Virus record (IMG/VR): IMGVR_UViG_3300020417_000123
Coordinates: 1-31,214 of that record
Strand: one strand, 5' to 3'
Length of the DNA stretch: 31,214 nucleotides
DNA from: a virus
This document shows, piece after piece, positions 1 through 8,495 of this stretch (positions are counted from its first letter, which is position 1; every line of letters starts with the position of its first letter). The notes under the pieces were generated by a model that did not search any database, had not been told where the DNA came from, and was given only the letters and a program-made list of their open reading frames with translations. Both the position numbers and the translations under genes were made by a program.

Positions 1-43
1 TACTTTTAATGCTGGTACTAAAGATGAAATGACTTACTGCTAA
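1..43 (+). CDS. 3' end of tail-terminator-like gene (duplicate of 31160-31202)
   Basis: The frame starting at base 2 encodes the last residues TFNAGTKDEMTYC and stops at 41-43. It is the end of the 151-aa gene at 30747-31202, shown twice because the circular contig overlaps itself. The stop overlaps the next start as TAATG. Confidence 0.9.
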   Translation, partial: TFNAGTKDEMTYC

Positions 44-55
44 TGAGTGAATTTA
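1..55. repeat. 55-bp terminal overlap, left copy (contig closure)
   Basis: The first 55 bases are identical to bases 31160-31214. Both copies contain the 3' end of one gene and the start of the next in the same frames, so this is one locus read twice. An exact 55-base overlap is what a de Bruijn assembler with k=55 leaves on a circular contig. I infer a circular or circularly permuted genome of 31,159 bp, not a biological terminal repeat. Confidence 0.93.
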
Positions 56-522
56 AAAAGGCATTAGAGAAATACGCAAAGTATGTTATTCAACAATCAC
101 GTAGTAATTTAACACGTGGTAAAAACAATGCTACAAAACAACTATATAATAGTTTAGAATATAATATTAAAGGAGATAAAGTTTCTTTTCTTAGTGAGGA
201 TTATGGGCAGTTTATAGATAAAGGTGTTAAGGGTGCAAAATCAACATATCGTGAAAGTTTTGCAAGTCCATTTAAATACACTACAAAACAACCACCAAGC
301 AGAGTATTTGATAAGTGGGGTATTAGAAAAGGTATTGCACCAAGAGATAAGCAAGGCAAGTTTGTTAAAAGGCAATCATTAAATTTTTTAATTGCAAGAA
401 GTATTAAAAACAAAGGAATTAGAGCAACATTATTTTTTACAAAACCATTTGAACGTGGTTTAGATTTATACGGAGATGAAATAGTTGCTGGTTATTTAGA
501 AGATAAATTAGATTTACAATGA
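43..522 (+). CDS. HK97 gp10-like head-tail/tail completion protein
   Basis: A 159-aa basic protein lying between the tail-terminator-like gene and the large tail genes. The N-terminus (about 1-30) is an amphipathic lysine-rich helix (FKKALEKYAKYVIQQSRSNL). The middle has short beta-strand-like stretches and a DYGQFIDKGVKGAKS segment. In HK97-gp10-type proteins a similar 'Y..flE.Gt' stretch is followed by basic residues, and these proteins act at the head-tail joint or tail completion. The start at 43 overlaps the upstream stop by one base, and the stop overlaps the next ATG by four. Function is inferred from position and general resemblance, not from a decisive motif. It could instead be another minor neck protein. 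Confidence 0.6.
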   Translation: MSEFKKALEKYAKYVIQQSRSNLTRGKNNATKQLYNSLEYNIKGDKVSFLSEDYGQFIDKGVKGAKSTYRESFASPFKYTTKQPPSRVFDKWGIRKGIAPRDKQGKFVKRQSLNFLIARSIKNKGIRATLFFTKPFERGLDLYGDEIVAGYLEDKLDLQ

Positions 523-1664
523 GTACAATAATAAGAACAAGAAGCCCATTTTTTATAAGAACACCACAAGAAGCAGATAGTAATTTAAGTTACTTTCAAA
601 TTAATATAACTGTATTTGGTGGCTTAAGTTCATCAACAGAAGTTTGTGATGATTTGTATGCTACATACGCACTACAAAAAAAACCATTAGGAAGTGAAGA
701 TTCTGTTACTGTAGATATTAGTGAAATAGTAAACGACCACTTAGAACAAATATTTACAGGCACTTATTCTGCATCTTCAGCTAAAAGTTCTATTTGGGTG
801 ACTGTTGCAACCTCAGCAAGGCAAGCAGATGGTACTATAATTGGCTCAGTAACATCCAACACTTACTTAGCACAAGAGGGTTACAATAAATTTAAAGAAG
901 GAGTTAACTACACAACAGAACCTATTGCAATGATAACAGGCACTCACTTTGAATATCACAAAGGAAGCACGTTAACAATACCAGTAAATGTTGAAAGAGT
1001 AAGCCAAGTTGAATATATAGGAGCTAATGGTATTACAGTAGGAACAGATACTTTTACTGATAATGGTAATCAAAATCAAAAAATACAATATTCTCAATTT
1101 GCTAATACAAGTGTAAAAGATGTTGCAAGAGTTAAAGTTACTTATGATACTACAAGTTTTACAACTATTTACACAACAGAAATTGAAGAGTGTAAATACC
1201 CAGTAAACAAAATAACATTTGTAAATAGATGGGGTGCAATGCAAGATTTATTTTTCTTTAAAAAATCTGTAGATAGTTTAGAAAGTAGAAGTGAGAGTTT
1301 TAATAGAAGCATATTTGAAGCAAGAGCAGTACAATTAGACCCACCTGAAGAACCAGGCGGCGATTGCCAAGAATCTCTAACATTTAACACTTATTCAACT
1401 ACAGCACACGCCAAGAAAACATTCAATGCAAATGCAACAGAATCTGTTTTATTAAATAGTGGTTTTGTCAATGAATTAATGAATCCATTTTTTGAAGAAT
1501 TAATGGTCAGTGAAAATATTTGGTTAACTGATTCAAGTGCTAACATATATCCAGTTAATTTAAAAGATAGTTCATTTACTAAAAAAACAAGTTTAAATGA
1601 TAGGTTAATAAACTACACTATGAGTTTTGAAAAATCATTTGCTTTAGTAAATAATATTAGATAA
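519..1664 (+). CDS. Tail/baseplate structural protein, Bacteroidota phage type
   Basis: A 381-aa beta-rich protein rich in Ser, Thr and Asn. The first 130 residues read as a beta-sandwich (FFIRTPQEAD, YFQINITVFGG). At about 230-245 comes the stretch CKYPVNKITFVNRWGAMQDL, which I recognise as a recurring segment of Bacteroidota siphophage tail proteins next to the hub-like protein. No enzyme motif is visible. It overlaps the gp10-like gene by four bases and the next gene by one (TAATG), so the three are probably translated together. A Dit-like or baseplate role is plausible from its place before the hub-like protein and tape measure, but this is inference. Confidence 0.55.
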   Translation: MSTIIRTRSPFFIRTPQEADSNLSYFQINITVFGGLSSSTEVCDDLYATYALQKKPLGSEDSVTVDISEIVNDHLEQIFTGTYSASSAKSSIWVTVATSARQADGTIIGSVTSNTYLAQEGYNKFKEGVNYTTEPIAMITGTHFEYHKGSTLTIPVNVERVSQVEYIGANGITVGTDTFTDNGNQNQKIQYSQFANTSVKDVARVKVTYDTTSFTTIYTTEIEECKYPVNKITFVNRWGAMQDLFFFKKSVDSLESRSESFNRSIFEARAVQLDPPEEPGGDCQESLTFNTYSTTAHAKKTFNANATESVLLNSGFVNELMNPFFEELMVSENIWLTDSSANIYPVNLKDSSFTKKTSLNDRLINYTMSFEKSFALVNNIR

Positions 1665-3898
1665 TGCAGAAGCTAATTCTATACATACAACCACAATTAA
1701 CAAACACTAATGCAACTCAAGATTTTGTTAGAGTTGACTTAATGGAAGAAGAACTTATTTCATTAACTCAAGTTATTCAAGATGTAAGTGATATTGATAA
1801 ATTATTTACTGATTACTCAAGGACTTTTAATTTACCAGCAAGTAAAACAAATAACAAGATTTTTAAACATTGGTATAACTCAGATATACAAGGATTTGAT
1901 GCAAATATATTTTGTGAAGCAAGAATTGAATTAAACCACTTGCATTTTAGATTTGGTAAAATACAATTGAATGAAGTTGTCTTAAAACACAATGAGCCAT
2001 CAATGTATAAGGTTACATTCTTTGGTAATACAGTAACATTTAAAAATAAGATTAATGAAGACCAGCTTTCAGATTTAGTTTGGTTAAACAATTTTAATCA
2101 TAATGCAGATGCTGCTTATGTAAAAGATGCTTTAGAAAATGGAAAAGATTTTACTGTAGATAGTGTAAGTTATTCAAATGCAATTATATATCCATTAATA
2201 GCACATTCACAAAGTTATATTTATGATGCTACAGGTAGCCAAGATAATGGTTTAAACATTAGCAATCATCAGAATGCATCACATCTTGGTAAACGTGGTG
2301 TATTTCCTGAAGATTTAAAACCAGCTATTCCTGTAAAAAATATTATAAAAGCTATTGAACAGCAGTACAGTATAACTTTTAAGACAAGTGAGTTTTTAGA
2401 TTCTGCTGCTATGAACAATTTATACTTTTGGCTACATAGAGCTAAAGGTAGAATTACAGGCGATTTAGTTGTAAGTTTAGATGATAGTAGTTTTACTTGC
2501 ACATCAGCAACAGCAAATTGTACTCATTTTAATGGTATATCATATCCTGAAGTTGATTTTAGTAATGGTACTTATACTTTTACACAACCTGTTGCAATAG
2601 GGGTGCAATATCATCAAGGTTATTTCTTTCAAGTTAATATAACACCAGCTTCAAGTACAATACCTTATTCAATAGAAATTGTAGATAGTTTAACAGATAC
2701 TATTGTGGCATCAAAAAATAATATAACTGGTGCTGATAATCATTCAATTGGTTATGGTGATTCATATTCTAATGCTTTAGATTTAAATGAATCTAAAAGG
2801 TTATTTGCAAGAGTAAGAAGTGTTGACCCTATTACATTTGCTGCAACTATACAAATTAGGCACAATTACAAAGATAATGGTGATTCATCAACTGGAGCTG
2901 GTTCTGGTAGATTTGAAAGAGATTATACAGCTAATTATTCAAGTGTATCTTCAAGTATTGTAACAAGTGCTACAATAATTATTACAGAACAAATACCAGA
3001 AATAAAAATTAAAGATTTCTTAAATGGTTTGTTTAGAGCATTTAACTTAACTGCTTATGTAGATTTTAATGATGAAATAGTAGTTAGAACTTTAGATAAT
3101 TATTATGCTGGTGGAGATACTTTTGACATTACAGAATATGTTAAAACTGATGAGCATACAGTAAGTGAAGCATTACCATTTTCAAATGTTGATTTAGAAT
3201 ACTCAGAACCTAAAAGCATACTTGCTCAAACTTTTAGAAGTATGAACAATAGAAGATATGGAGAACTAAACTATATAGGAGATGCAAGTAAAAAGAATGA
3301 GTATAAAATTACTTTACCATTTGAACATATGTTGTTTGAAAGATTACAAGATAAAACAAGCGGTGCATTAACTACAGTTCAAGTTGGTACTTTCTTAGAT
3401 GATAATTTAGAAGCAAGTATAGGGCAACCACTTTTATTTTATGGAATTTATCAGCAATCAGCAGATGAAGTACATTTTGTTTATAATACAAGACCTGAAG
3501 TTTATGGAGCTTTAGCAGATAATTCAGCTCAATCTTTTGATAGATTTGATTTAACAAACTATTGGATGCCAAGCGCGTGTAATGAATTAGGTACATCATC
3601 AACACCACCTACATATAATTTAAACTTTGGTAGTGAAATAAATACTTATACACTAACTGATTATGGTGGTAACAACAATAGTTTATTTCAAACTTATTAT
3701 ACAAATTATATCACAAGAGTATTTAACAAAAGAACAAGAATATTTAAGTTTTCTGCAATACTACCACTTAAAGTATTATTGAATCTAACATTAGATGATT
3801 TAATTGTGGTTGGAACAAGAGCTTACACAATAAATAAGATGTCTACTAAATTACAAAGTGGAGAAACCAATTTTGAACTATTAAACGAACCAACGTGA
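1664..3898 (+). CDS. Large tail protein, hub/tail-tip-like
   Basis: A 744-aa protein. The N-terminal 75 residues (FVRVDLMEEELISLTQVIQD, then FTDYSRTFNLPASKTNNKIF) form a strongly recognisable opening shared by large tail proteins of Bacteroidota phages. Around residues 445-495 a segment IKDFLNGLFRAFNLTAYVDF is followed by TFDITEYV, which recalls gp27-like hub domains where a beta-barrel domain precedes 'dIT.yi'. The C-terminus (AYTINKMSTKLQSGETNFEL) is compact and beta-rich. No peptidase or glycosidase motif is seen. Its position just before the tape measure fits a tail-tip or baseplate hub. It starts on the TAATG shared with the previous gene. Confidence 0.6.
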   Translation: MQKLILYIQPQLTNTNATQDFVRVDLMEEELISLTQVIQDVSDIDKLFTDYSRTFNLPASKTNNKIFKHWYNSDIQGFDANIFCEARIELNHLHFRFGKIQLNEVVLKHNEPSMYKVTFFGNTVTFKNKINEDQLSDLVWLNNFNHNADAAYVKDALENGKDFTVDSVSYSNAIIYPLIAHSQSYIYDATGSQDNGLNISNHQNASHLGKRGVFPEDLKPAIPVKNIIKAIEQQYSITFKTSEFLDSAAMNNLYFWLHRAKGRITGDLVVSLDDSSFTCTSATANCTHFNGISYPEVDFSNGTYTFTQPVAIGVQYHQGYFFQVNITPASSTIPYSIEIVDSLTDTIVASKNNITGADNHSIGYGDSYSNALDLNESKRLFARVRSVDPITFAATIQIRHNYKDNGDSSTGAGSGRFERDYTANYSSVSSSIVTSATIIITEQIPEIKIKDFLNGLFRAFNLTAYVDFNDEIVVRTLDNYYAGGDTFDITEYVKTDEHTVSEALPFSNVDLEYSEPKSILAQTFRSMNNRRYGELNYIGDASKKNEYKITLPFEHMLFERLQDKTSGALTTVQVGTFLDDNLEASIGQPLLFYGIYQQSADEVHFVYNTRPEVYGALADNSAQSFDRFDLTNYWMPSACNELGTSSTPPTYNLNFGSEINTYTLTDYGGNNNSLFQTYYTNYITRVFNKRTRIFKFSAILPLKVLLNLTLDDLIVVGTRAYTINKMSTKLQSGETNFELLNEPT

Positions 3899-4032
3899 AA
3901 ACAATATTAGAAGCATTAGAATTTTGTAAAGAAAATAATTTATATAGTGAACATATAAATATAGCATTAGGTATCAATAAAGTACCACTAACATTTAAAG
4001 AAGGGTTTAATCAATTAAGAATGAAGAAATGA
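3895..4032 (+). CDS. 45-aa small protein with GTG start before tape measure
   Basis: A short frame fills the 130-base gap between the 744-aa tail gene and the tape measure. The GTG start overlaps the upstream TGA (GTGA) and its own TGA overlaps the tape-measure ATG (ATGA), the tight coupling used elsewhere in this genome. It encodes MKTILEALEFCKENNLYSEH at the start and ends in FNQLRMKK. The product looks helical and soluble. No family is recognised. The location suggests a small tail-assembly factor or simply a translational coupler. Confidence rests on the exact overlaps at both ends. Confidence 0.65.
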   Translation: MKTILEALEFCKENNLYSEHINIALGINKVPLTFKEGFNQLRMKK

Positions 4033-6434
4033 GTAAAGAATATGTAGCTAAAATTATATTTGATACTAATAGCGCAGATTTAAGCGTTAATAAAACAAAT
4101 AAAAAAGTAAAAGATTTAGGTAAAACAGCTAAAGAAGTTGGTAAAACAGGAAGTAAAAGTATAAAAGGTTTAAATGATTCTTTAAGTGCTTTACCAGCTC
4201 CAATACAGAGAATTGTTGGCGGTTTTAAAACTTTAAAGGTTGCATTATTATCTTCTGGTATAGGAGCATTTGTTGTAGCTGCTGGTGCGTTAGCTGGCTT
4301 ATTTACTGCTGCAACTAAAAAGGGCGCAGAGTTTAGCAAAGCAATGTCTGGATTAAAAGCGGTTACAGGTGCAACTGAAAAAGAAATGAATGCTTTAGCA
4401 AGTAGCGCAAAAGAATTAGGAAGTTCTACTGAGTTTACTGCTATGGAAGTAGCATCACTACAAACAGAATTAGCAAAATTAGGTTTTCCAACAGCAGATA
4501 TATTAGATATGAGTGAAGCTACTTTGAACTTAGCTTCGTCAATGGGTATTAGTTTAGGAGAAGCTGCTGCTTTTACTGGTTCTACTTTAAGAGCGTTTGG
4601 ACTTGAAGCAACTGATTCAAAAGAAGTAATTGACATATTAGCTCAATCAACTGCATCTTCTGCATTAGATTTTAATAAATTAAATACTGCTTTAACTACT
4701 GTTGCCCCTATTGCAAAAACAGCAAATGTTTCATTATCTGAAACAACTGCAATGCTTGGAACTTTATCAAACGCTGGTTTTGATGCTTCAACATCAGGAA
4801 CAGCTCTTAGAAATATCTTTTTAACATTAGCTGAAGATGGTTTAACAATGGAAGAAGCATTTACTAAAATTAATAATGCGACTGATAAAAATGTTGTTGC
4901 TCTTGATTTGTTTGATAAAAGAGGTGCTGGTGTTGCTATAACCTTAGCAGAAAATGCAGAATCAACTGCAAAATTGTTAACTGAATTAAATGGGGCAACT
5001 GATGCTTTTGAAGGTTTAGGTGCTGCTGCTGGTATTGCAGAAACAAGATTAGATAATTTAGATGGTGATACTACAAAACTGGGTTCAGCTTGGGAAGGGT
5101 TCTTATTATCTGTTGAAGATGGTGAAGGTATATTTAGCAAAATAGCAAGAGGGTTTGTTCAAGCATTAACAGGAATTGTAAATACTTTAACTTTTGTTAG
5201 TAAAGCAACAGGAGCGTTTTTTAAAGAAATAAGAGAAACTGCTGGCATTTCTTTAGCAGTTCTTAAAACAGGAATTAAAAATACTTTAAGAGGCATACAA
5301 AATTCTTTTTTAAGTTTTAAAGAAACTATTGCTGACATCCCATTTATAGGCAAAGCAATTGACAAAGAAAAACTTGCAAAAGAAAGAGAAGCATTAAATA
5401 AAGCATTAGCAAAAGCAAATGAAGATGCTAAATACTGGGCTGATATAAGCAAGAAACGAGCAGAAGAAGGCAATCTTTTTGAAAGAACTTTAAATAGGTT
5501 AAAACAAGAAGAACAAGAAAGAATTGACAGAGAATTAGAAGAAAGTAACAAAGCTAAAACAGATGCTAATATTAATGGTTTAAAAGAAGAAGAAAAAGCA
5601 ACAAGAGATTTAATAAAGTTAAAAGAAGCAGAACTAAAAGCAATACTTGATGTAGAAGCAACAACAAGAAAAGAATTAGCTGTTAGAAATGAAAAAGTTA
5701 AAGCAATACAAGCTGAAATTAAAGAATTGCAAAATTTAAGAACAGCCAAGTTCGATATAGAAAAATTGGACTTTGAAGAAATGCCAAAGTTACAAGCAAG
5801 GGAAGCGCAAAAGGTAGAAATTAGAACTGGCGCAGAAGATTTAATTTCAAGAAATATTAATAAAATTAAAGACGAAAGAACTCGTGATGATGTTATAAGA
5901 GAAGAAGAAGAATATGAAAGAAATAAAGCCCTTAACAATGCAAAATTTGATTTTGCTTCAAGTGCTTTAACTTCTATTGGTCAAATTGCTGATGCTTTTG
6001 CTAAAGGAGATGAAAAAAGGGCGAAGAAAGCATTTAAAATAAATAAAGCTATTGGTATTGCTCAGGCAACAATTAACACAGCGCAAGGTATAATAAATGA
6101 ATTATCACATCCAGTAAAAACTTTAACTTTTACAAACTACGCTGCCGCTGCCGCAATGGCTTTAGCTGGTGCTGCTCAAATAGCAACAATATCTGCAACA
6201 AAATTTCAACCAAGTGGTGGAGGTGCTAAACCAAGTGTAAATGATACAACTGGTGGTGGTAGTTTAAATGCTGCGACACAACCACCAAGTTTTAATGTAG
6301 TAGGACAAAGTCAAGCAAATCAAGTGGCAATGGCTCTTACAAATCAACCACCAACACAAGCATTTGTAGTAGCTGGAGATGTAACAACAGCACAACAACT
6401 ACAAAACAATACAATACAACAAGCAACTTTTTAA
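4029..6434 (+). CDS. Tail tape measure protein (TP901 family)
   Basis: An 801-aa protein. Residues about 75-100 are a hydrophobic, Ala/Gly-rich helix. Residues about 100-330 match the TP901-type core, with the characteristic run of SAKELGSSTEFTAMEVASL, LSETTAMLGTLSNAGFDAS, GTALRNIFL and VALDLFDKRGAG. Residues 440-630 are a long charged coiled coil rich in Lys and Glu, followed by a hydrophobic Ala-rich segment (FTNYAAAAAMALAGAAQIAT) and a low-complexity Gln/Pro/Thr tail. Tape measures set tail length at about 0.15 nm per residue, which would predict a tail near 120 nm, hence a siphovirus. The start overlaps the preceding microgene stop. Confidence 0.9.
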   Translation: MSKEYVAKIIFDTNSADLSVNKTNKKVKDLGKTAKEVGKTGSKSIKGLNDSLSALPAPIQRIVGGFKTLKVALLSSGIGAFVVAAGALAGLFTAATKKGAEFSKAMSGLKAVTGATEKEMNALASSAKELGSSTEFTAMEVASLQTELAKLGFPTADILDMSEATLNLASSMGISLGEAAAFTGSTLRAFGLEATDSKEVIDILAQSTASSALDFNKLNTALTTVAPIAKTANVSLSETTAMLGTLSNAGFDASTSGTALRNIFLTLAEDGLTMEEAFTKINNATDKNVVALDLFDKRGAGVAITLAENAESTAKLLTELNGATDAFEGLGAAAGIAETRLDNLDGDTTKLGSAWEGFLLSVEDGEGIFSKIARGFVQALTGIVNTLTFVSKATGAFFKEIRETAGISLAVLKTGIKNTLRGIQNSFLSFKETIADIPFIGKAIDKEKLAKEREALNKALAKANEDAKYWADISKKRAEEGNLFERTLNRLKQEEQERIDRELEESNKAKTDANINGLKEEEKATRDLIKLKEAELKAILDVEATTRKELAVRNEKVKAIQAEIKELQNLRTAKFDIEKLDFEEMPKLQAREAQKVEIRTGAEDLISRNINKIKDERTRDDVIREEEEYERNKALNNAKFDFASSALTSIGQIADAFAKGDEKRAKKAFKINKAIGIAQATINTAQGIINELSHPVKTLTFTNYAAAAAMALAGAAQIATISATKFQPSGGGAKPSVNDTTGGGSLNAATQPPSFNVVGQSQANQVAMALTNQPPTQAFVVAGDVTTAQQLQNNTIQQATF

Positions 6435-6445
6435 AATAAAATACA

Positions 6446-7666
6446 ATGGATATAATAGAATTAATATTAGATGAAGAAAATGAAGAAATGGTTGGAATAG
6501 ATGCGGTTAGCATCGTAGAGAATCCAGCTATTGAATCTGACTTTATAGCATTAGCAAGTGATGAAATACAACTTGCAAAAATAGATGAAGAGAAAAAACT
6601 ACTTCTTGGCGCAGCACTTATACCAAACAAGCCAATATTTAGAAAGCGTAATGATACTATGTTTTATGTTTACTTTTCTAAAGATACAGTAAGAAGAGCA
6701 AGCGAGTTATTTTTTCAAAACAGTAATCAAAACAATGCAACCTTAGAACACCAAATGAGCGTGAATGGTTTAACTGTTGTGGAAAGCTGGATAGTAGAAG
6801 ATACTAAAATGGATAAATCAGCAAAGTATGGTTTAGAAATGCCAGAAGGAACTTGGATGATTAGTATGAAAGTAGAGAATGATGAAATTTGGAATGATTA
6901 TGTAAAAACTGGCAAAGTAAAAGGATTTAGTATTGAGGGATATTTTGCAGATAAAGCACAAATTAAAAAACCTGATACAAAAGCAGAGATGGCAGCTATT
7001 GAAGAAGAAGAGGCAGAATATATGCTTAGTAACATAAAAGCATTAATTAAAAAAGATAAGAGAACAAAATCTGGTAAAAAAATAGAATTAGAAACTTATA
7101 ATGATTATCCACAAGCAGTTAGTAATAATGCTAAAAGAGGTATAGAACTAAATGAAAAAGTAAATAATCGTTGCGCCACGCAGGTGGGGAAAATTCGTGC
7201 CACCCAGCTCCGAGATAAAAAAAACATCAGTTTACAAACTTTAAAAAGAATGTACTCATATTTAAGTAGAGCGCAAGAGTATTATGATGAAGGAGATACA
7301 AAAGCGTGTGGTACTATTAGTTATTTATTGTGGGGTGGTAAAGCTGGTTTAAGATGGAGTGAAAGTAAGTTAAAAGAATTAGGTGAAATTAATTTAGCTT
7401 CTATGGTAGTAGATGGAACTTTTGCAATTATAGATGATAGGTTAGCTTATAACTCACAAGAGAAAGCTGAAGAAATGGCTAAAAATATAGGTTGTGAGGG
7501 TTTTCACGTTCACGAATTTGAGGGTAAAGAATGGTATATGCCTTGTAAAGAACATATTGTTGAAGCTGGTAAAACAACTAAATCGCCTTGTTGGGATGGG
7601 TACGAACAAAAAGGATGGCAAACAATAAATGGAAAAAGAAGACCTAATTGCGTAAAAAAGAAATAA
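6446..7666 (+). CDS. XkdF-like prohead protease fused to accessory modules
   Basis: A 406-aa protein in at least three parts. Residues 1-175 match XkdF-like putative phage serine proteases: IDAVSIVENPAIESDF near the start, then EHQMSVNGLTVVESWIVEDT and GTWMISMKVENDEIW, ending at VKGFSIEGYF. Residues about 195-315 form a second module common in phage head proteins, with CATQVGKIRATQLRDKKNIS and GTISYLLWGGKAGLRW. Residues about 325-406 form a third module (GCEGFHVHEFEGKEWYMPCK, then PCWDGYEQKGW) with clustered Cys and His that could bind metal. It lies directly upstream of scaffold and capsid, as expected for the maturation protease. A 46-bp GC-rich patch (7169-7214) lies in module two. Confidence 0.8.
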   Translation: MDIIELILDEENEEMVGIDAVSIVENPAIESDFIALASDEIQLAKIDEEKKLLLGAALIPNKPIFRKRNDTMFYVYFSKDTVRRASELFFQNSNQNNATLEHQMSVNGLTVVESWIVEDTKMDKSAKYGLEMPEGTWMISMKVENDEIWNDYVKTGKVKGFSIEGYFADKAQIKKPDTKAEMAAIEEEEAEYMLSNIKALIKKDKRTKSGKKIELETYNDYPQAVSNNAKRGIELNEKVNNRCATQVGKIRATQLRDKKNISLQTLKRMYSYLSRAQEYYDEGDTKACGTISYLLWGGKAGLRWSESKLKELGEINLASMVVDGTFAIIDDRLAYNSQEKAEEMAKNIGCEGFHVHEFEGKEWYMPCKEHIVEAGKTTKSPCWDGYEQKGWQTINGKRRPNCVKKK

Positions 7667-7667
7667 T

Positions 7668-7808
7668 ATGAAAAATAAAAAATTTAAAACACCAAGTAAT
7701 ACATCTCCTAAAAATACAAAGCGTGGTTGCTTATGCCCAGATGGCAAAAGATACAGTAATAAATGCTGTGATGGTAGCTTACAAGCGCAGGGAATAGGTA
7801 AAGTATAA
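7668..7808 (+). CDS. 46-aa Cys-rich microprotein
   Basis: A small frame in the gap between protease and scaffold, starting one base after the protease stop (TAATATG). The basic N-terminus (MKNKKFKTPSNTSPKN) is followed by RGCLCPDGKRYSNKCCDG and a QAQGIGKV tail. The CxC/CC pattern within this C-terminal motif recurs in small proteins of Bacteroidota phages, always short and near structural genes in my memory. Four cysteines in one cluster could form disulfides or bind zinc. Function unknown. Position among head genes hints at a minor virion or assembly role, but nothing in the sequence proves it. Confidence 0.75.
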   Translation: MKNKKFKTPSNTSPKNTKRGCLCPDGKRYSNKCCDGSLQAQGIGKV

Positions 7809-7815
7809 AATAAAG

Positions 7816-7853
7816 TTGTAAAAAAATATAACAGTTAACGTTTTTAAACGTTT
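7816..7853 (+). promoter_or_regulatory. Possible promoter/operator region before scaffold and capsid
   Basis: The 64-base gap after the microprotein holds a TTG at 7816-7818 and two direct copies of AACGTTT (7837-7843 and 7847-7853) spaced 10 bases apart, one helical turn. Each contains the palindrome AACGTT. No good TAnnTTTG is present, so a host-type promoter is weak here. The paired repeats look like a site for a dimeric regulator or a phage-specific promoter for the head genes. Confidence 0.35.
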
Positions 7854-7872
7854 ATAGATATATACTCAAATT

Positions 7873-8484
7873 ATGAAAGCAAACGAAATACTAAACAAAA
7901 TAAAAAATATTGTTGGTGAAAAAGTTGAACTTTCTGAAGAAAAAATAGAAATGGCTGAAATTACATTAGAAAACGGAACTGTATTAGTTGCAGAATCTTT
8001 TGAAGCTGGAAAATCTGTATTTATTAAAACTGATGATGAGCAAATTGCTTTACCAATTGGTGAATATGAATTAGAAGAAGGCAAAATTTTAGTTGTATCT
8101 GAAGAAGGTTTAATTGACAGTATTAAAGAAGCTGCTGAGGAAGCGGTTGAAGAAGAAGAATTATCTGAAGAATCTGAAGAAGTTAAAGAAACTGAATTAG
8201 AGGAAGAAGAGAAAAAAGAAATGGAATATGTTACCAAAGAAGAATTTAAATCTGCTGTTGAAGAAATCAAAGGTATGATTGAAAAAATGGGTAACAAAGA
8301 CAAAGAAGAAATGAAGGAAGAAGTAATAGAAGATACAAAAGAAGAACTTTCTGCTGTTGCTCCTGAACCTGTAAAACATAATCCTGAAGCTGAAGTTGAT
8401 AATAAAGTAAATTTCCACATTGGAGGTAATAGAACACAAACAACGAAAGACAGGGTTTTTGATAAAATTTTTAACAATAATTAA
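7873..8484 (+). CDS. Capsid scaffold-like protein, Glu-rich
   Basis: A 203-aa acidic protein directly upstream of the major capsid gene. Residues 1-85 form a small mixed domain (ITLENGTVLVAESFEAGKSV). Residues about 85-165 are a long Glu/Lys coiled coil (KEAAEEAVEEEELSEESEEV onward). The C-terminus (NKVNFHIGGNRTQTTKDRVF) is short and basic. An acidic, helical protein placed between the protease and the capsid gene is the usual profile of a scaffold, which is removed from proheads by the protease. The identification rests on position and composition. The antisense frame over this gene is only a codon-bias artefact. Confidence 0.72.
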   Translation: MKANEILNKIKNIVGEKVELSEEKIEMAEITLENGTVLVAESFEAGKSVFIKTDDEQIALPIGEYELEEGKILVVSEEGLIDSIKEAAEEAVEEEELSEESEEVKETELEEEEKKEMEYVTKEEFKSAVEEIKGMIEKMGNKDKEEMKEEVIEDTKEELSAVAPEPVKHNPEAEVDNKVNFHIGGNRTQTTKDRVFDKIFNNN

Positions 8485-8495
8485 TATAAAATAAA

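Noticed and set aside
1-55. Terminal repeat as a biological direct terminal repeat or attachment site
   Set aside because: It lies inside coding genes, its length equals a common assembly k-mer, and both copies carry the same gene junction.
4007-5938. Long antisense open frames opposite the tape measure gene (209, 165 and 259 aa)
   Set aside because: They are Ser/Ala/Leu-rich mirror images caused by codon bias of the sense gene, have no family features, and no other gene is on the minus strand.
7866-8477. 203-aa antisense frame opposite the scaffold gene
   Set aside because: It is a Ser-rich complement of Glu-rich coding DNA, almost the same length as the sense gene and without its own start context.
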